This document shows positions 8,491 through 17,049 of a DNA stretch of 64,000 bases, piece after piece. How positions within the stretch are numbered: position 1 is the first letter of the stretch; each line of letters starts with the position of its first letter. The stretch covers positions 1-64,000 of the forward strand of contig JBBSQW010000015.1 of NCBI GenBank assembly GCA_038243635.1, in the 5' to 3' direction. The translations under genes and the position numbers were made by a program. The notes under the pieces are model-generated. The model saw only the letters and a list, made by a program, of their open reading frames with translations, was not told where the DNA came from and did no database searches. The stretch is from Pseudopedobacter sp038243635 (GTDB lineage Bacteria > Bacteroidota > Bacteroidia > Sphingobacteriales > Sphingobacteriaceae).

Positions 8491-10110
8491 TTATTCTAAA
8501 TTGATTGCTGTGTTTTTAGGAAACTTTACCTGATATTTTAAATTTATTTTCTTTTCCTCATTTGGCTGTAAAGTCAACCTCCAAGTAAGCTTTCCATCTT
8601 TATCATTGAGCTCTGCACCAGAAACATCCTGTTTTTCTATGGTAATTGCTTCGTTGGTAGAAACAGGCAATTGATCATAAAGCGTTAAGTCGATGGCTTT
8701 GTTTTTACGATTCTTAACAGTTATCAAAAAATCCCGAGTTACTTTTTGCGACGAGCCAAAAAACTGCTTTTCTTTAAAATCCTGTTGCTTTACGCGAGTG
8801 ACAATCACGTTTTTATCATTACCTAAAGAAACGGCTAAAGTATCTGCCGACTGGTTTACGTTTAGTGGCGTGGTTCCTAAAAAAGTACCGTCGAAGAAAA
8901 TGCTGGCCTGCCCAGACACCAAATTATATTGGTTGAAGTCAGTGATTTTTGCGGTTAAGCTCACTTTTTCAGAAAGCTTTGGAATGGCAGTATAAGTAAA
9001 CGTTGCTGGAACATCATAAGTACCGATCTCGGCAGTAATCAATTTTCCATCAGTCGGGATGGTATAAATCTCTTTGATATCAAATAAAAGACTGGTTTGC
9101 GATTGCTGGCTATTTACCTGCAAGGGTGCGCTACTCATGCCTCTAATGTTTATGGATTTTGAATCTTCGGCAACAACTACTACTTCTTCTAAATTTGCGG
9201 TTTCTCTTCTTATCACTGCACCTGCCATTCTACCTGAGAGCAGGTTTGAAAGCGGACTCAAATAATAAGGATTTAACGTTGGTGTAACATTACTTTCGGA
9301 TGGATTCCCGGATGATAATACTAAGTTTACTTTATTCCAATCCTCTCCCGAAGTCTGTTTTACGTTTGCTTTGTAGGCCAGCTTAATAGGTTTGCTGATA
9401 TCTGATGCCCGAAGGTCATAACTTGGATACCATGACGCATTATAAACCAAGTAGGTGATTTTGAAATTAGCTCTGGACCCAGAAGGAGCCGTAAGCTTTA
9501 CCACAATGTCGCTTGTGTTTTTGGATGCCTCGGAATTAAGTGTGTTAAGTTGATTTTTTAGATCTGCAAGCTTCTTTTCCGCTTCTTTTTTCTTGGCTTT
9601 AAGTAAATATTGCTCACTTTTTAATTCTTTTAACTTGGATTCTTGAAAAGACAGAAGCGTTTTTAACTTATTGATGTCGAAACCGCTGGTGCCCGTATAA
9701 GTTACTTGGTTTTGCGCCAAAATATTTTGTTGGGTTTCGTTAATGGAAAGTGCATCATTAAGTTTAGCTATAGTTTCTTCCTGAGTATTCACCGTTACTG
9801 ACAAATTTTCTGACTCGGTACTTTTGCCTTGTTTGTTGAGGTAGTTGGATTGTTTAGTTACCGAAAGTATGGTAAAAGCCCCGTCGCCTTTTACTTGGAT
9901 GCTTTGCTGGTTAATGTCATTAGACAAATCTGTAAAAACAACTTCAGACACACCCGCAGGTAAACTTACACTGGCGTCTCGCTCAATTTGTGCACCGGTT
10001 AAAAAAACAGTTACAGTTTTGATGGTCGATTTTGCAGGTATGCTTTGCGTTTGGGCCGAGGCAATCAACGGCAACATTAAAAGGACTAATACTTTTTTTA
10101 AAATCTTCAT
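8491..10110 (-). CDS. exported MuiA-like protein (DUF4140/DUF4139) with a plug-like insertion
   Basis: A 539-residue protein with a signal peptide (to SAQ at about residue 19). It has an N-terminal DUF4140 domain (about 28-125), a charged coiled coil (about 130-195, LKELKSEQYLLKAKKKEAEK) and a C-terminal DUF4139 domain (YLVYNASWYPSYDLRASD onward). Inserted near residues 285-335 is a stretch with LLSGRMAGAV, EEVVVVAED and SINIRGMSSA that resembles part of a TonB-receptor plug. The mucoidy-inhibitor name is historical and the function is unknown. It sits inside the complex I cluster between nuoM and nuoN, with 270 bases of non-coding DNA before it, so it may have its own promoter and also drive nuoN. 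Confidence 0.85.
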   Translation of the reverse strand: MKILKKVLVLLMLPLIASAQTQSIPAKSTIKTVTVFLTGAQIERDASVSLPAGVSEVVFTDLSNDINQQSIQVKGDGAFTILSVTKQSNYLNKQGKSTESENLSVTVNTQEETIAKLNDALSINETQQNILAQNQVTYTGTSGFDINKLKTLLSFQESKLKELKSEQYLLKAKKKEAEKKLADLKNQLNTLNSEASKNTSDIVVKLTAPSGSRANFKITYLVYNASWYPSYDLRASDISKPIKLAYKANVKQTSGEDWNKVNLVLSSGNPSESNVTPTLNPYYLSPLSNLLSGRMAGAVIRRETANLEEVVVVAEDSKSINIRGMSSAPLQVNSQQSQTSLLFDIKEIYTIPTDGKLITAEIGTYDVPATFTYTAIPKLSEKVSLTAKITDFNQYNLVSGQASIFFDGTFLGTTPLNVNQSADTLAVSLGNDKNVIVTRVKQQDFKEKQFFGSSQKVTRDFLITVKNRKNKAIDLTLYDQLPVSTNEAITIEKQDVSGAELNDKDGKLTWRLTLQPNEEKKINLKYQVKFPKNTAINLE

Positions 10111-10380
10111 ATTTAGATGTGTTTAATAATTAAGTATTTTGGTTCGGTATGTACATTTTAACTTACTATGGTCGTATTATATTCTATTCTGATTTCGGCT
10201 TCTAAGAATAATAATCCAGCATTATTACAATATCCTTTCTTTAAAACCGGTGAGCACAAAACTCCGCTCGCTTAGTCGTTTACCTATTTGTGAGATGTTT
10301 AACTATCGTTCAACATGAGGGAATCATAGTTAAAATTGATTTTATGGTTTGGATATTACAACCCAATATCATTTTTATCC
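10111..10380. other. intergenic gap inside the nuo cluster with a dispersed repeat
   Basis: The gap between the end of nuoM and the MuiA-like start has no gene. A 30-base segment at 10291-10320 (beginning TGAGATGTTTAACTATCG) closely matches one arm of the inverted repeat at 40201-40228, so a dispersed element has landed here. Confidence 0.55.
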
Positions 10381-11976
10381 TTATTTAAACATAGTCAAAA
10401 ACTGATTTACAGACCTACTCATCACATCAAAAGCGATTGAAGGCATTATGCCTAAAATTAAAGCCATTGCAGCAAGCGGAACCAGTACTATAATTTCTCT
10501 TGTATTAACATCAGTTAAAGCCAATTTCCATTCTTCTTTTTTCAACCGTAGTTTTCCGAAAAACATCCGTTGTAAAGTCCAAAGCAAATAACCCGCTCCT
10601 AACAAAATCCCAAGCGCTGCAACCATCGCCATCCAACGTGGAAGCAATCCGTTTAGGGTTTGAGATGAAAACGCACCAATTAAAGTAAATGCTTCTGCAA
10701 TGAAAGCTGAAAATCCTGGCAAACCTAAGGAGGCAAAAAAAGCAATCATTACAAATCCAGTAAATACTGGCATTTGATTGGCCAAGCCTCTAAAATTATA
10801 AATATCGCGATCGTGAACACGGTTATAAATGATACCGACAATAAAGAATAGCATTACGGAAAGGAAACCGTGAGATATCATTTGCATCATGGCGCCATTT
10901 AAACCTTCGGAAGTTAGCGACGCAACACCCAATAAAACGAAACCCATGTGCGATACGGAAGAATAAGCTACTAATCGTTTTAAATCTCTCTGTGCAAGTG
11001 CGTTCATTGCTCCGTAGATAATAGAAATTACTCCTAATAAGCCCATCCAAAAAGCCAAGGACATTGCCGCTTCGGGGAAAATACCGTAAGCTATTCTGAT
11101 AATTCCATAACCTCCAACTTTTAATAATATCCCTGCAAGGATTAAAGAAACTGGCGTTGGTGCTTCTACGTGAGCATCGGGTAACCAAGTGTGGAACGGG
11201 AAAACAGGAACTTTAATTGCAAAAGCTATAAATACCACCACAAAACCAACCGCTCTGGCAGGAAAACCAAAAATAAGCGTATTAGAAAGTGAATTAAAGA
11301 TGGAGCCTTCTAAATAATTTGCAGGATTCATGGCGTAAACCATGTTAAACGTGTGGTTTCCTGTGATTGGATTAATTACTGAAAGGTATAATCCTGCTAT
11401 TACCAAAAGCATAAACACCGAACCAAATAAGGTGTAAAGGAAAAACTTGATAGATGCATACTCTCGCCTCACTCCTCCCCATATTCCAATGAGGAAGTAA
11501 AGTGGTAAAAGCATTAGCTCGTAAAAAATGTAAAAAAGGAATAAATCTAAGGCGCAAAAAACCCCAATAATTGCGGTATTCAGTAAAAGAAATAAAGCAA
11601 AATAGCCTTTCAAATTAGTTTTGATTTCCCATGATGAAAGCGTTGCAACGAACATCACCAAAGCCGAAAGCCAGATTAAACCGATAGAAAAACCATCAAC
11701 ACCTAACAAATAATCTATTTGTAAAGTGCCAAACTGCCCAACGTCTAAACGAATCCATTGCAGGTTCTCCAACCACTGATATTGCGACAGCTGATTTACG
11801 CCTGCAAAAGCATCTCCAGTTTTAAAATGGTAATATAAGTAACTGGCAATAACCAATTGTACAGCAGATACGCCAAGTGAAATGTATTTGTACCAGCTAT
11901 TCAACTTCTTCGGCATCACTAGAATAACAATACCAAACGCTAACGGCAAAAATATAAGGACTGATAATAAACCCAT
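10381..11976 (-). CDS. nuoM: NADH-quinone oxidoreductase subunit M
   Basis: A 531-residue polytopic protein of the ND4/NuoM family. It has the conserved Glu-bearing FYIFYELMLLPLYFLIGIWG segment, the AFAIKVPVFPFHTWLPDAHVEAP motif with its proton-path Lys, and RDLKRLVAYSSVSHMGFVL. Like NuoL and NuoN it forms a proton channel in complex I. Its start overlaps the nuoL stop by one base, indicating coupled translation. It is followed by a 270-base gap and the MuiA-like gene rather than directly by nuoN. Confidence 0.97.
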   Translation of the reverse strand: MGLLSVLIFLPLAFGIVILVMPKKLNSWYKYISLGVSAVQLVIASYLYYHFKTGDAFAGVNQLSQYQWLENLQWIRLDVGQFGTLQIDYLLGVDGFSIGLIWLSALVMFVATLSSWEIKTNLKGYFALFLLLNTAIIGVFCALDLFLFYIFYELMLLPLYFLIGIWGGVRREYASIKFFLYTLFGSVFMLLVIAGLYLSVINPITGNHTFNMVYAMNPANYLEGSIFNSLSNTLIFGFPARAVGFVVVFIAFAIKVPVFPFHTWLPDAHVEAPTPVSLILAGILLKVGGYGIIRIAYGIFPEAAMSLAFWMGLLGVISIIYGAMNALAQRDLKRLVAYSSVSHMGFVLLGVASLTSEGLNGAMMQMISHGFLSVMLFFIVGIIYNRVHDRDIYNFRGLANQMPVFTGFVMIAFFASLGLPGFSAFIAEAFTLIGAFSSQTLNGLLPRWMAMVAALGILLGAGYLLWTLQRMFFGKLRLKKEEWKLALTDVNTREIIVLVPLAAMALILGIMPSIAFDVMSRSVNQFLTMFK

Positions 11977-14021
11977 TAGATAATAACTTTATAAATCATA
12001 AAACTTAAAAATAGAAGCAACATCCAAACGAAGTAATGTTGCAATTTACCGCTTTGCATGGCCCTAAACAAAACACCCATTCGCTTTACCAAACTTGCCA
12101 AACCGTTTACAAAACCGTCAATAATATAGCTGTCGAACCAATCGGTGATTTTAGCAAGCATTAAAGTTGATTTCGCTGATAGATGAACCATCCCATCAAT
12201 AATGTTTTTATCAAACCAGAAGGCGACTTTAGCTTTCCACAAAATTAGGCTTACTAATTTTTTATCGTAAAACACATTAAAATACCATTGATGATAGGAG
12301 AATTGGTAGCACCAAGATTTGTGATTGGTGAAAACAATTTTGTTTTTTGCGTAGATAAAGTATGCTGAAGCGATTAAAACCAAACTTAGGGCATTGATAT
12401 AAATAGGCACAAACAAATGGAGTGAACTATCCGAATGTGGTTTGATATTAAAAGCATGATGCAACCAAGAACTTTCCAAATTAAAAGGATTTAACGCAAA
12501 GAAAAAACCGAAACAAAACACCGCCAAAATAATAGCAGGGATTTTCATCCAAAGATTGGGATCGTGAAGGTGTAGCTCTCCTATTTTTTTATTGATTAAT
12601 AAGGGCAGTTTAAACTCGCCGAAAAAGGTTTTAAAAATTACCCGGAAAATATAGAAAACGGTTAACCAAGACGTGATAGAGATTATAATAGGGAATAACC
12701 AAAAAACACCTCCCCGCTCGCCTGCCCATTCAAAAACACTGATTAAAATAGCGTCTTTTGATAGGTAACCCGATGTAAAAGGCAAACCTGATAAAGATAG
12801 CGCAGCAATGGTAAAGACGATGGCCGTAACCGGCATCAGCTTAGCTAATCCGCCCATGTTGCGCATATCTTGCTCGTCGAACTTTGTTTTTGTATATTCT
12901 TTTACGTGGTGCAATTGATGAATTACCATACCTGCAGCTAAGAAAAGCAAACATTTAAAAAATGCGTGAGTTGACAAGTGGAAAATCGCAGCCGCATTAT
13001 CTTTAACACCGACTGCCAAAACCATAAAACCCAATTGCGAAATGGTTGAAAAAGCCAAAACTTTTTTAATATCATTTTGTGTAAGAGCGATGGTTGCCGC
13101 CATAAATGCAGTAAGCAGACCAATGGAGGCCATTGTTATTAAAACCACATCGTTAAACAAAGGCGAAACTCTTAACAATAAAAATACCCCGGCAGCAACC
13201 ATTGTTGCTGCGTGGATTAATGAAGACACTGCTGTTGGTCCCTGCATGGCATCCGGCAACCAGGAATGTAATGGAAACTGAGCCGACTTTGCGGCAGCAC
13301 CGGTTAGAAAGCAGAAACCCGCGATAGTTAACCAATAATCTGGCATGGAAGCAAACGGCGTTACCCAGTTTCCATTGTGTATAAAAGAGGAATGGATAAT
13401 TCCTTTTGCACCAAAAAGTGTTTCAATATCTAAGGTGTGAAACTGCGAAAGCAGAATCATTAAACCAATGAGGAAACCAACGTCCCCTACTCTGTTCATA
13501 ATGAAGGCCTTCTTGTTGGCTAAAACAGCTTTCTTTTTTGTAAACCAAAAACCTATTAATAAATAAGAAGCAAAACCTACTAACTCCCAAAACGCATAAA
13601 GTATAAAGAGGTTATCTGCAATTACTACGCAAAGCATGGCAAAACAAAATAAGCTGAGGTAAGAAAAGTAACGATATTTAAGTGCTTCTTTTCGGATGTA
13701 TTCTACGGAATAAACATGGACTAAAAGTGCGACAAACGAAACTAAGAGCAACATAATTACACTTAAATCATTGAGCAAAATACCGATATTGATGCTGACG
13801 TTCCCTAATTTAATCCAAGAAAAAGCAAAATGAAACGTCTGCTTTTGCCACACGCTAAAAAATAGAAACGTTGAGAAAACTAATGAAACCGTAATGCTTA
13901 ACAGACCAAATATGGAGGCAATTTTTTTAAAAATTAGTGATAGAATGAATGCCAAAAAAGGAGCCGCAACAGCCGTTAAAGCAAAACATAAAATCTGGTA
14001 ATTTGTAAATGCTACGTCCAT
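11976..14021 (-). CDS. nuoL: NADH-quinone oxidoreductase subunit L
   Basis: A 681-residue ND5/NuoL protein with about 16 membrane segments. LYAFWELVGFASYLLIGFW carries the conserved Glu, AAKSAQFPLHSWLPDAMQGPT the conserved Lys, and NDIKKVLAFSTISQLGFMV the second Lys motif. The C-terminal extension contains the amphipathic lateral helix region and a last membrane helix. Somewhat longer than the E. coli protein. Its start overlaps the nuoK stop by one base and its stop overlaps nuoM. Confidence 0.97.
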   Translation of the reverse strand: MDVAFTNYQILCFALTAVAAPFLAFILSLIFKKIASIFGLLSITVSLVFSTFLFFSVWQKQTFHFAFSWIKLGNVSINIGILLNDLSVIMLLLVSFVALLVHVYSVEYIRKEALKYRYFSYLSLFCFAMLCVVIADNLFILYAFWELVGFASYLLIGFWFTKKKAVLANKKAFIMNRVGDVGFLIGLMILLSQFHTLDIETLFGAKGIIHSSFIHNGNWVTPFASMPDYWLTIAGFCFLTGAAAKSAQFPLHSWLPDAMQGPTAVSSLIHAATMVAAGVFLLLRVSPLFNDVVLITMASIGLLTAFMAATIALTQNDIKKVLAFSTISQLGFMVLAVGVKDNAAAIFHLSTHAFFKCLLFLAAGMVIHQLHHVKEYTKTKFDEQDMRNMGGLAKLMPVTAIVFTIAALSLSGLPFTSGYLSKDAILISVFEWAGERGGVFWLFPIIISITSWLTVFYIFRVIFKTFFGEFKLPLLINKKIGELHLHDPNLWMKIPAIILAVFCFGFFFALNPFNLESSWLHHAFNIKPHSDSSLHLFVPIYINALSLVLIASAYFIYAKNKIVFTNHKSWCYQFSYHQWYFNVFYDKKLVSLILWKAKVAFWFDKNIIDGMVHLSAKSTLMLAKITDWFDSYIIDGFVNGLASLVKRMGVLFRAMQSGKLQHYFVWMLLLFLSFMIYKVII

Positions 14022-14326
14022 TAACCTCTTAAACTTTTAGTTTGATTAGGATCAATTGTTTGAGCTCTTTTGTAAAGATTCATGATGATGACCAAAGCTA
14101 CAGCAACTGCCGCTGCCGCTAATATGATAATAAACAATCCGAAGATTTGTCCCGTATTATCTACCTTATCGTACTTCCCAAAAGCAACCATATTTAAGAT
14201 GGATGCGTTAATCATCAACTCGATTCCCATTAAAATTTGGATGGCGTTTTTACGAGTAATGACTGCAAACAGGCCTAAAGAAAACAGTACCGCACCAATT
14301 AGAAGGAAGTGTTGTAAAGGAATCAT
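14021..14326 (-). CDS. nuoK: NADH-quinone oxidoreductase subunit K
   Basis: A 101-residue NuoK/ND4L with three membrane helices. Conserved Glu residues lie in LMGIELMINASILNMVAF and the third helix is FIIILAAAAVAVALVIIM. Length matches the family. It overlaps nuoJ by four bases and nuoL by one base. Confidence 0.97.
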   Translation of the reverse strand: MIPLQHFLLIGAVLFSLGLFAVITRKNAIQILMGIELMINASILNMVAFGKYDKVDNTGQIFGLFIIILAAAAVAVALVIIMNLYKRAQTIDPNQTKSLRG

Positions 14327-14871
14327 TGTATTTTAGGCTCCTTTCTAGCAATTTGTGCCGCACCAATTAGTGCCATCATCAATAAAATAGAAATCATTTC
14401 TAAAGGCAACAAATATCTGCTCATTAAGTTTACACCGATGTTTCTAACAGTATCATCTGTAACGGTTTTTACATTTCCGTTAGCTTGCGCCGATATTATC
14501 CAATTGAGGTTTTGAAAATCAATATTGTAGAAAGTATAAGCTAGTAGGCCGAAGAAAACTGTGGCAATAATTAAAGCTGGAAATCGGTTTGCCGAAAGTA
14601 AACCTGATGGAATTTTTTCAATAACATTCAAGGCGTCTTTGCTGGATAATAGAAATGCAAATAGTAGTAAAACCAGAACTCCGCCTACATAAATTACGAT
14701 CTGCGTTAGCGCTACAAAATCTGCCAGTGCAAAAACGTATAAACCCGCTACTGCAAAAAGTGTGACGAAAAACATAAAAACAGAGCGCACCAATTGCTGA
14801 CTTAGCGCCACGTAAGCTGCACTACCGATGGCAATTGCTGTTAGTATGTAAAATATGATTTGTTCAACCAC
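14323..14871 (-). CDS. nuoJ: NADH-quinone oxidoreductase subunit J
   Basis: A 182-residue NuoJ/ND6 with five hydrophobic helices. The third carries IVIYVGGVLVLLLFAFLL, the family's pi-bulge helix near the quinone/proton link. The reading frame starts at GTG (VVEQIIFYIL); no upstream ATG is available. It overlaps nuoK by four bases. A 267-base non-coding gap separates it from nuoI, unusual for this operon. Confidence 0.95.
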   Translation of the reverse strand: MVEQIIFYILTAIAIGSAAYVALSQQLVRSVFMFFVTLFAVAGLYVFALADFVALTQIVIYVGGVLVLLLFAFLLSSKDALNVIEKIPSGLLSANRFPALIIATVFFGLLAYTFYNIDFQNLNWIISAQANGNVKTVTDDTVRNIGVNLMSRYLLPLEMISILLMMALIGAAQIARKEPKIQ

Positions 14872-15138
14872 GTTAATTTTCTCTTGTTTAAACGTTTGTG
14901 CCTTTTCGCTAAGGCTTTCCTGCCCTCATGCCGGGCAATGGCAGTAACTTTTTTTACAAAAAAAGTAACCAAAAAACTGTCGCCTACGCCATTTGCTATG
15001 AATGGATTGCTTTTACTTCATCACAGCCGCAAATGCCTAGGGTGAATGGAAGGTGAACGTTCGGTATTGCTTTTACTCAATCGCTTTACCAAAATTTCTT
15101 AACCCATCATGTCTCCTCTCGGCTACTTGACGAAATGT
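14872..15138. repeat. hairpin-rich insertion-like gap between nuoI and nuoJ
   Basis: The gap has no gene. It holds two inverted repeats: CTGCCC...GGGCAA near 14922-14939, and a 9-bp perfect pair (ACTTTTTTT / AAAAAAAGT) separated by two bases near 14947-14967. The composition and AAGTAAC-type palindrome suggest a decayed dispersed element inserted in the operon. The second hairpin could weaken read-through to nuoJ. Confidence 0.45.
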
Positions 15139-15723
15139 TTATTTATCTTCTGTTTTTTTCATTGCGGCTTCTTTTGCTGCTTTACGTTCTGCCAACTGCG
15201 CTTCTAATTCTTCTCGTCTAAGTTCGGCTTCTTCCTCCGTCATGTCGGCAAAGTGGTATGTCAAATCGGAAACTAAAGTAAAACTTCTATCATACTCGTT
15301 TGTCATTATAATACATTCTGTAGGGCAAACTGTGGTACACAAACCACAGAACATACACTTTGCCATGTCGATATCAAACTTTGGCGCATATAATCTCTTG
15401 ACTGAGCCATCGGAAGTTTTCCCGATAACTTCAGTTCCTTTGATGCTCTCAATTTCAATACAATCTACTGGGCAAATCTTTGCACATAAATCGCAGACAA
15501 TACAATCGTCAATGACTACATCTAATTGGTAGCGACCAACTTCTGGGATTGGCAATTGTTGATGCGGATATTGCACCGTTGCTATTCCGTTTTGTTGATC
15601 AAAGTAATTCGCTTCTTTAACATTTCTTATTTCTTTGCTTTCAGTAGCAGCAAAGAAATGCTTAATGGTAAGAGCTAATCCTTTCCATGAAGTTTTTAAC
15701 CCACTGTAAGCTGTTTTGATCAT
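15139..15723 (-). CDS. nuoI: NADH-quinone oxidoreductase subunit I (two 4Fe-4S clusters)
   Basis: A 194-residue NuoI with two ferredoxin motifs: Cys74, 77, 80, 84 (CIVCDLCAKICPVDC) and Cys123, 126, 129, 133 (CMFCGLCTTVCPTEC). These hold clusters N6a/N6b on the peripheral arm next to the membrane. A charged Glu/Ala/Lys-rich tail (about 165-194) extends the C-terminus. It starts 2 bases after the nuoH stop. Confidence 0.97.
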   Translation of the reverse strand: MIKTAYSGLKTSWKGLALTIKHFFAATESKEIRNVKEANYFDQQNGIATVQYPHQQLPIPEVGRYQLDVVIDDCIVCDLCAKICPVDCIEIESIKGTEVIGKTSDGSVKRLYAPKFDIDMAKCMFCGLCTTVCPTECIIMTNEYDRSFTLVSDLTYHFADMTEEEAELRREELEAQLAERKAAKEAAMKKTEDK

Positions 15724-15724
15724 C

Positions 15725-16795
15725 TTAAAAAAGCAATAATTTCCAAAGTCCTGAAATCACTAAACATAAAAATGCCAGTGGTGTTAATATTTTCCAGCAG
15801 AGTGTCATCAGCTGATCCACACGTAAACGAGGCAATGTCCACCTAATCCACATTTGAACGCCTACAACCAATAAGCATTTTGCCATAATCCAAAAAATAC
15901 CCCAAAAAATTCCAGTGGTATAAGTCGCAAGTTTTAAAGCACCAATATTTGGTAAAGGCGTATTCCACCCTCCTAAAAACAAAGTAACACCCAACATTGC
16001 CACCAAAAACATCATGGCATATTCTGCCAAAAATATAAATGCAAAACGTAAACCTGTATATTCTGTATGGAAACCACCAATCAATTCTGATTCTGCTTCG
16101 GGTAAATCAAATGGTGCTCGGTTGCATTCTGCCAAAGAAGCGATAAAGTAAATTCCGTAGGCTATTAATAAATGTGGTGCTTGAAAAACATTCCAGGCTA
16201 AAACACCACCGATTTGTGTGACGTCTAAAAATCCCAAAGAATAAATAGGTTCTACAGCTAAAATTCCTTGACTATAATTGATGATTTGTAAATCTAAAGT
16301 TTGAGAAATCATTACTGCAGAAATAATGGCAAAACCAATTGGAATTTCGTAAGAAACCATTTGCGCTACCGAACGGACTGCACCTAACAAACTGTACTTA
16401 TTATTAGAACCCCAACCCGCCATCAAAATCCCAAGCGCTTCTACAGAGATAATTGCAAAAACGTAAAAAACGCCTAGATTCATGGTTGCTGGCACCAATC
16501 CCGGCGCCCAAGGTAAAGCCACAAAACCTAAATAAACTGCAACGAATATAATGACTGGAGCTATCGTGAAAAGCACTTTATCGGCTAAAGCAGGAACAAT
16601 ATATTCTTTTTGGATGAGCTTAAGAATGTCGGCAGCAGTTTGTAACCAACCGTACTTACCGACTTCCATTGGCCCTAAACGGTCTTGCATAAAAGCAGAC
16701 ACTTTTCGCTCGGCATAGACACTAAAAAGCGAAAACACGGCAATGAAACCAAAAATGGTAAACGCGACTAAAAAATATAAAAGGTAAAAATTCAA
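15725..16795 (-). CDS. nuoH: NADH-quinone oxidoreductase subunit H
   Basis: A 356-residue NuoH/ND1 with eight or more membrane helices. Conserved loops are ERKVSAFMQDRLGPMEVGKYG and AECNRAPFDLPEAESELIGG (quinone cavity), followed by the WIRWTLPRLRVDQLM end. The reading frame opens with TTG at 16795; a stop lies six codons upstream and the next ATG would remove the first helix, so TTG is the likely start. In most relatives nuoG precedes it. Here it is the first gene of the block and has its own -7 element. Confidence 0.95.
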   Translation of the reverse strand: MNFYLLYFLVAFTIFGFIAVFSLFSVYAERKVSAFMQDRLGPMEVGKYGWLQTAADILKLIQKEYIVPALADKVLFTIAPVIIFVAVYLGFVALPWAPGLVPATMNLGVFYVFAIISVEALGILMAGWGSNNKYSLLGAVRSVAQMVSYEIPIGFAIISAVMISQTLDLQIINYSQGILAVEPIYSLGFLDVTQIGGVLAWNVFQAPHLLIAYGIYFIASLAECNRAPFDLPEAESELIGGFHTEYTGLRFAFIFLAEYAMMFLVAMLGVTLFLGGWNTPLPNIGALKLATYTTGIFWGIFWIMAKCLLVVGVQMWIRWTLPRLRVDQLMTLCWKILTPLAFLCLVISGLWKLLLF

Positions 16796-16818
16796 TCCCG
16801 ATAGCTGTTTTTATGCTG

Positions 16819-16826
16819 CAAAGCTA
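16819..16826 (-). promoter_or_regulatory. -7 promoter element of nuoHIJKLMN
   Basis: On the minus strand TAGCTTTG fits TAnnTTTG and lies 23 bases before the nuoH start. No good TTTG is found at -33. It would allow the membrane-arm genes to be expressed without nuoA-G upstream. Confidence 0.5.
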
Positions 16827-16917
16827 ATTAATTTGGGCGCAAGTTAATAATATCTACTAAATTAATAGACTTTTATTTTTTGATGGTTGGTAAGGTGGGT
16901 TTTGATTTTATATTAGC

Positions 16918-16979
16918 GAGTCTGGAGACTCGGTTTTATTTTAAATCCGAAGTCACGCTACGCTTAAGACTTCGGACAG
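16918..16979 (+). repeat. REP-like double hairpin, copy 1
   Basis: Hairpin 1 is GAGTCT-gg-AGACTC (16918-16931). Hairpin 2 is CCGAAGTC...GACTTCGG (16947-16975) with loop ACGCTACGCTTAA, then the tail ACAG. The same two-part element occurs at 18103, 18673 and 19340. Together with copy 2 it brackets the HEPN-like gene. Confidence 0.8.
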
Positions 16980-16998
16980 ATAGAATTAACTAAATAAA

Positions 16999-17006
16999 TA
17001 TATTTG
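16999..17006 (+). promoter_or_regulatory. -7 element upstream of the HEPN-like gene
   Basis: TATATTTG (TAnnTTTG) lies 43 bases before the ATG at 17050. No matching -33 element is clear. Confidence 0.4.
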
Positions 17007-17049
17007 GTTTTATACCTTTATAAAGTGAAAAGTAAGAAATAATTTCATA

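Noticed and set aside
12938..13335. Small ORFs on both strands inside nuoL
   Set aside because: They are out-of-frame readings of conserved nuoL membrane-helix codons.
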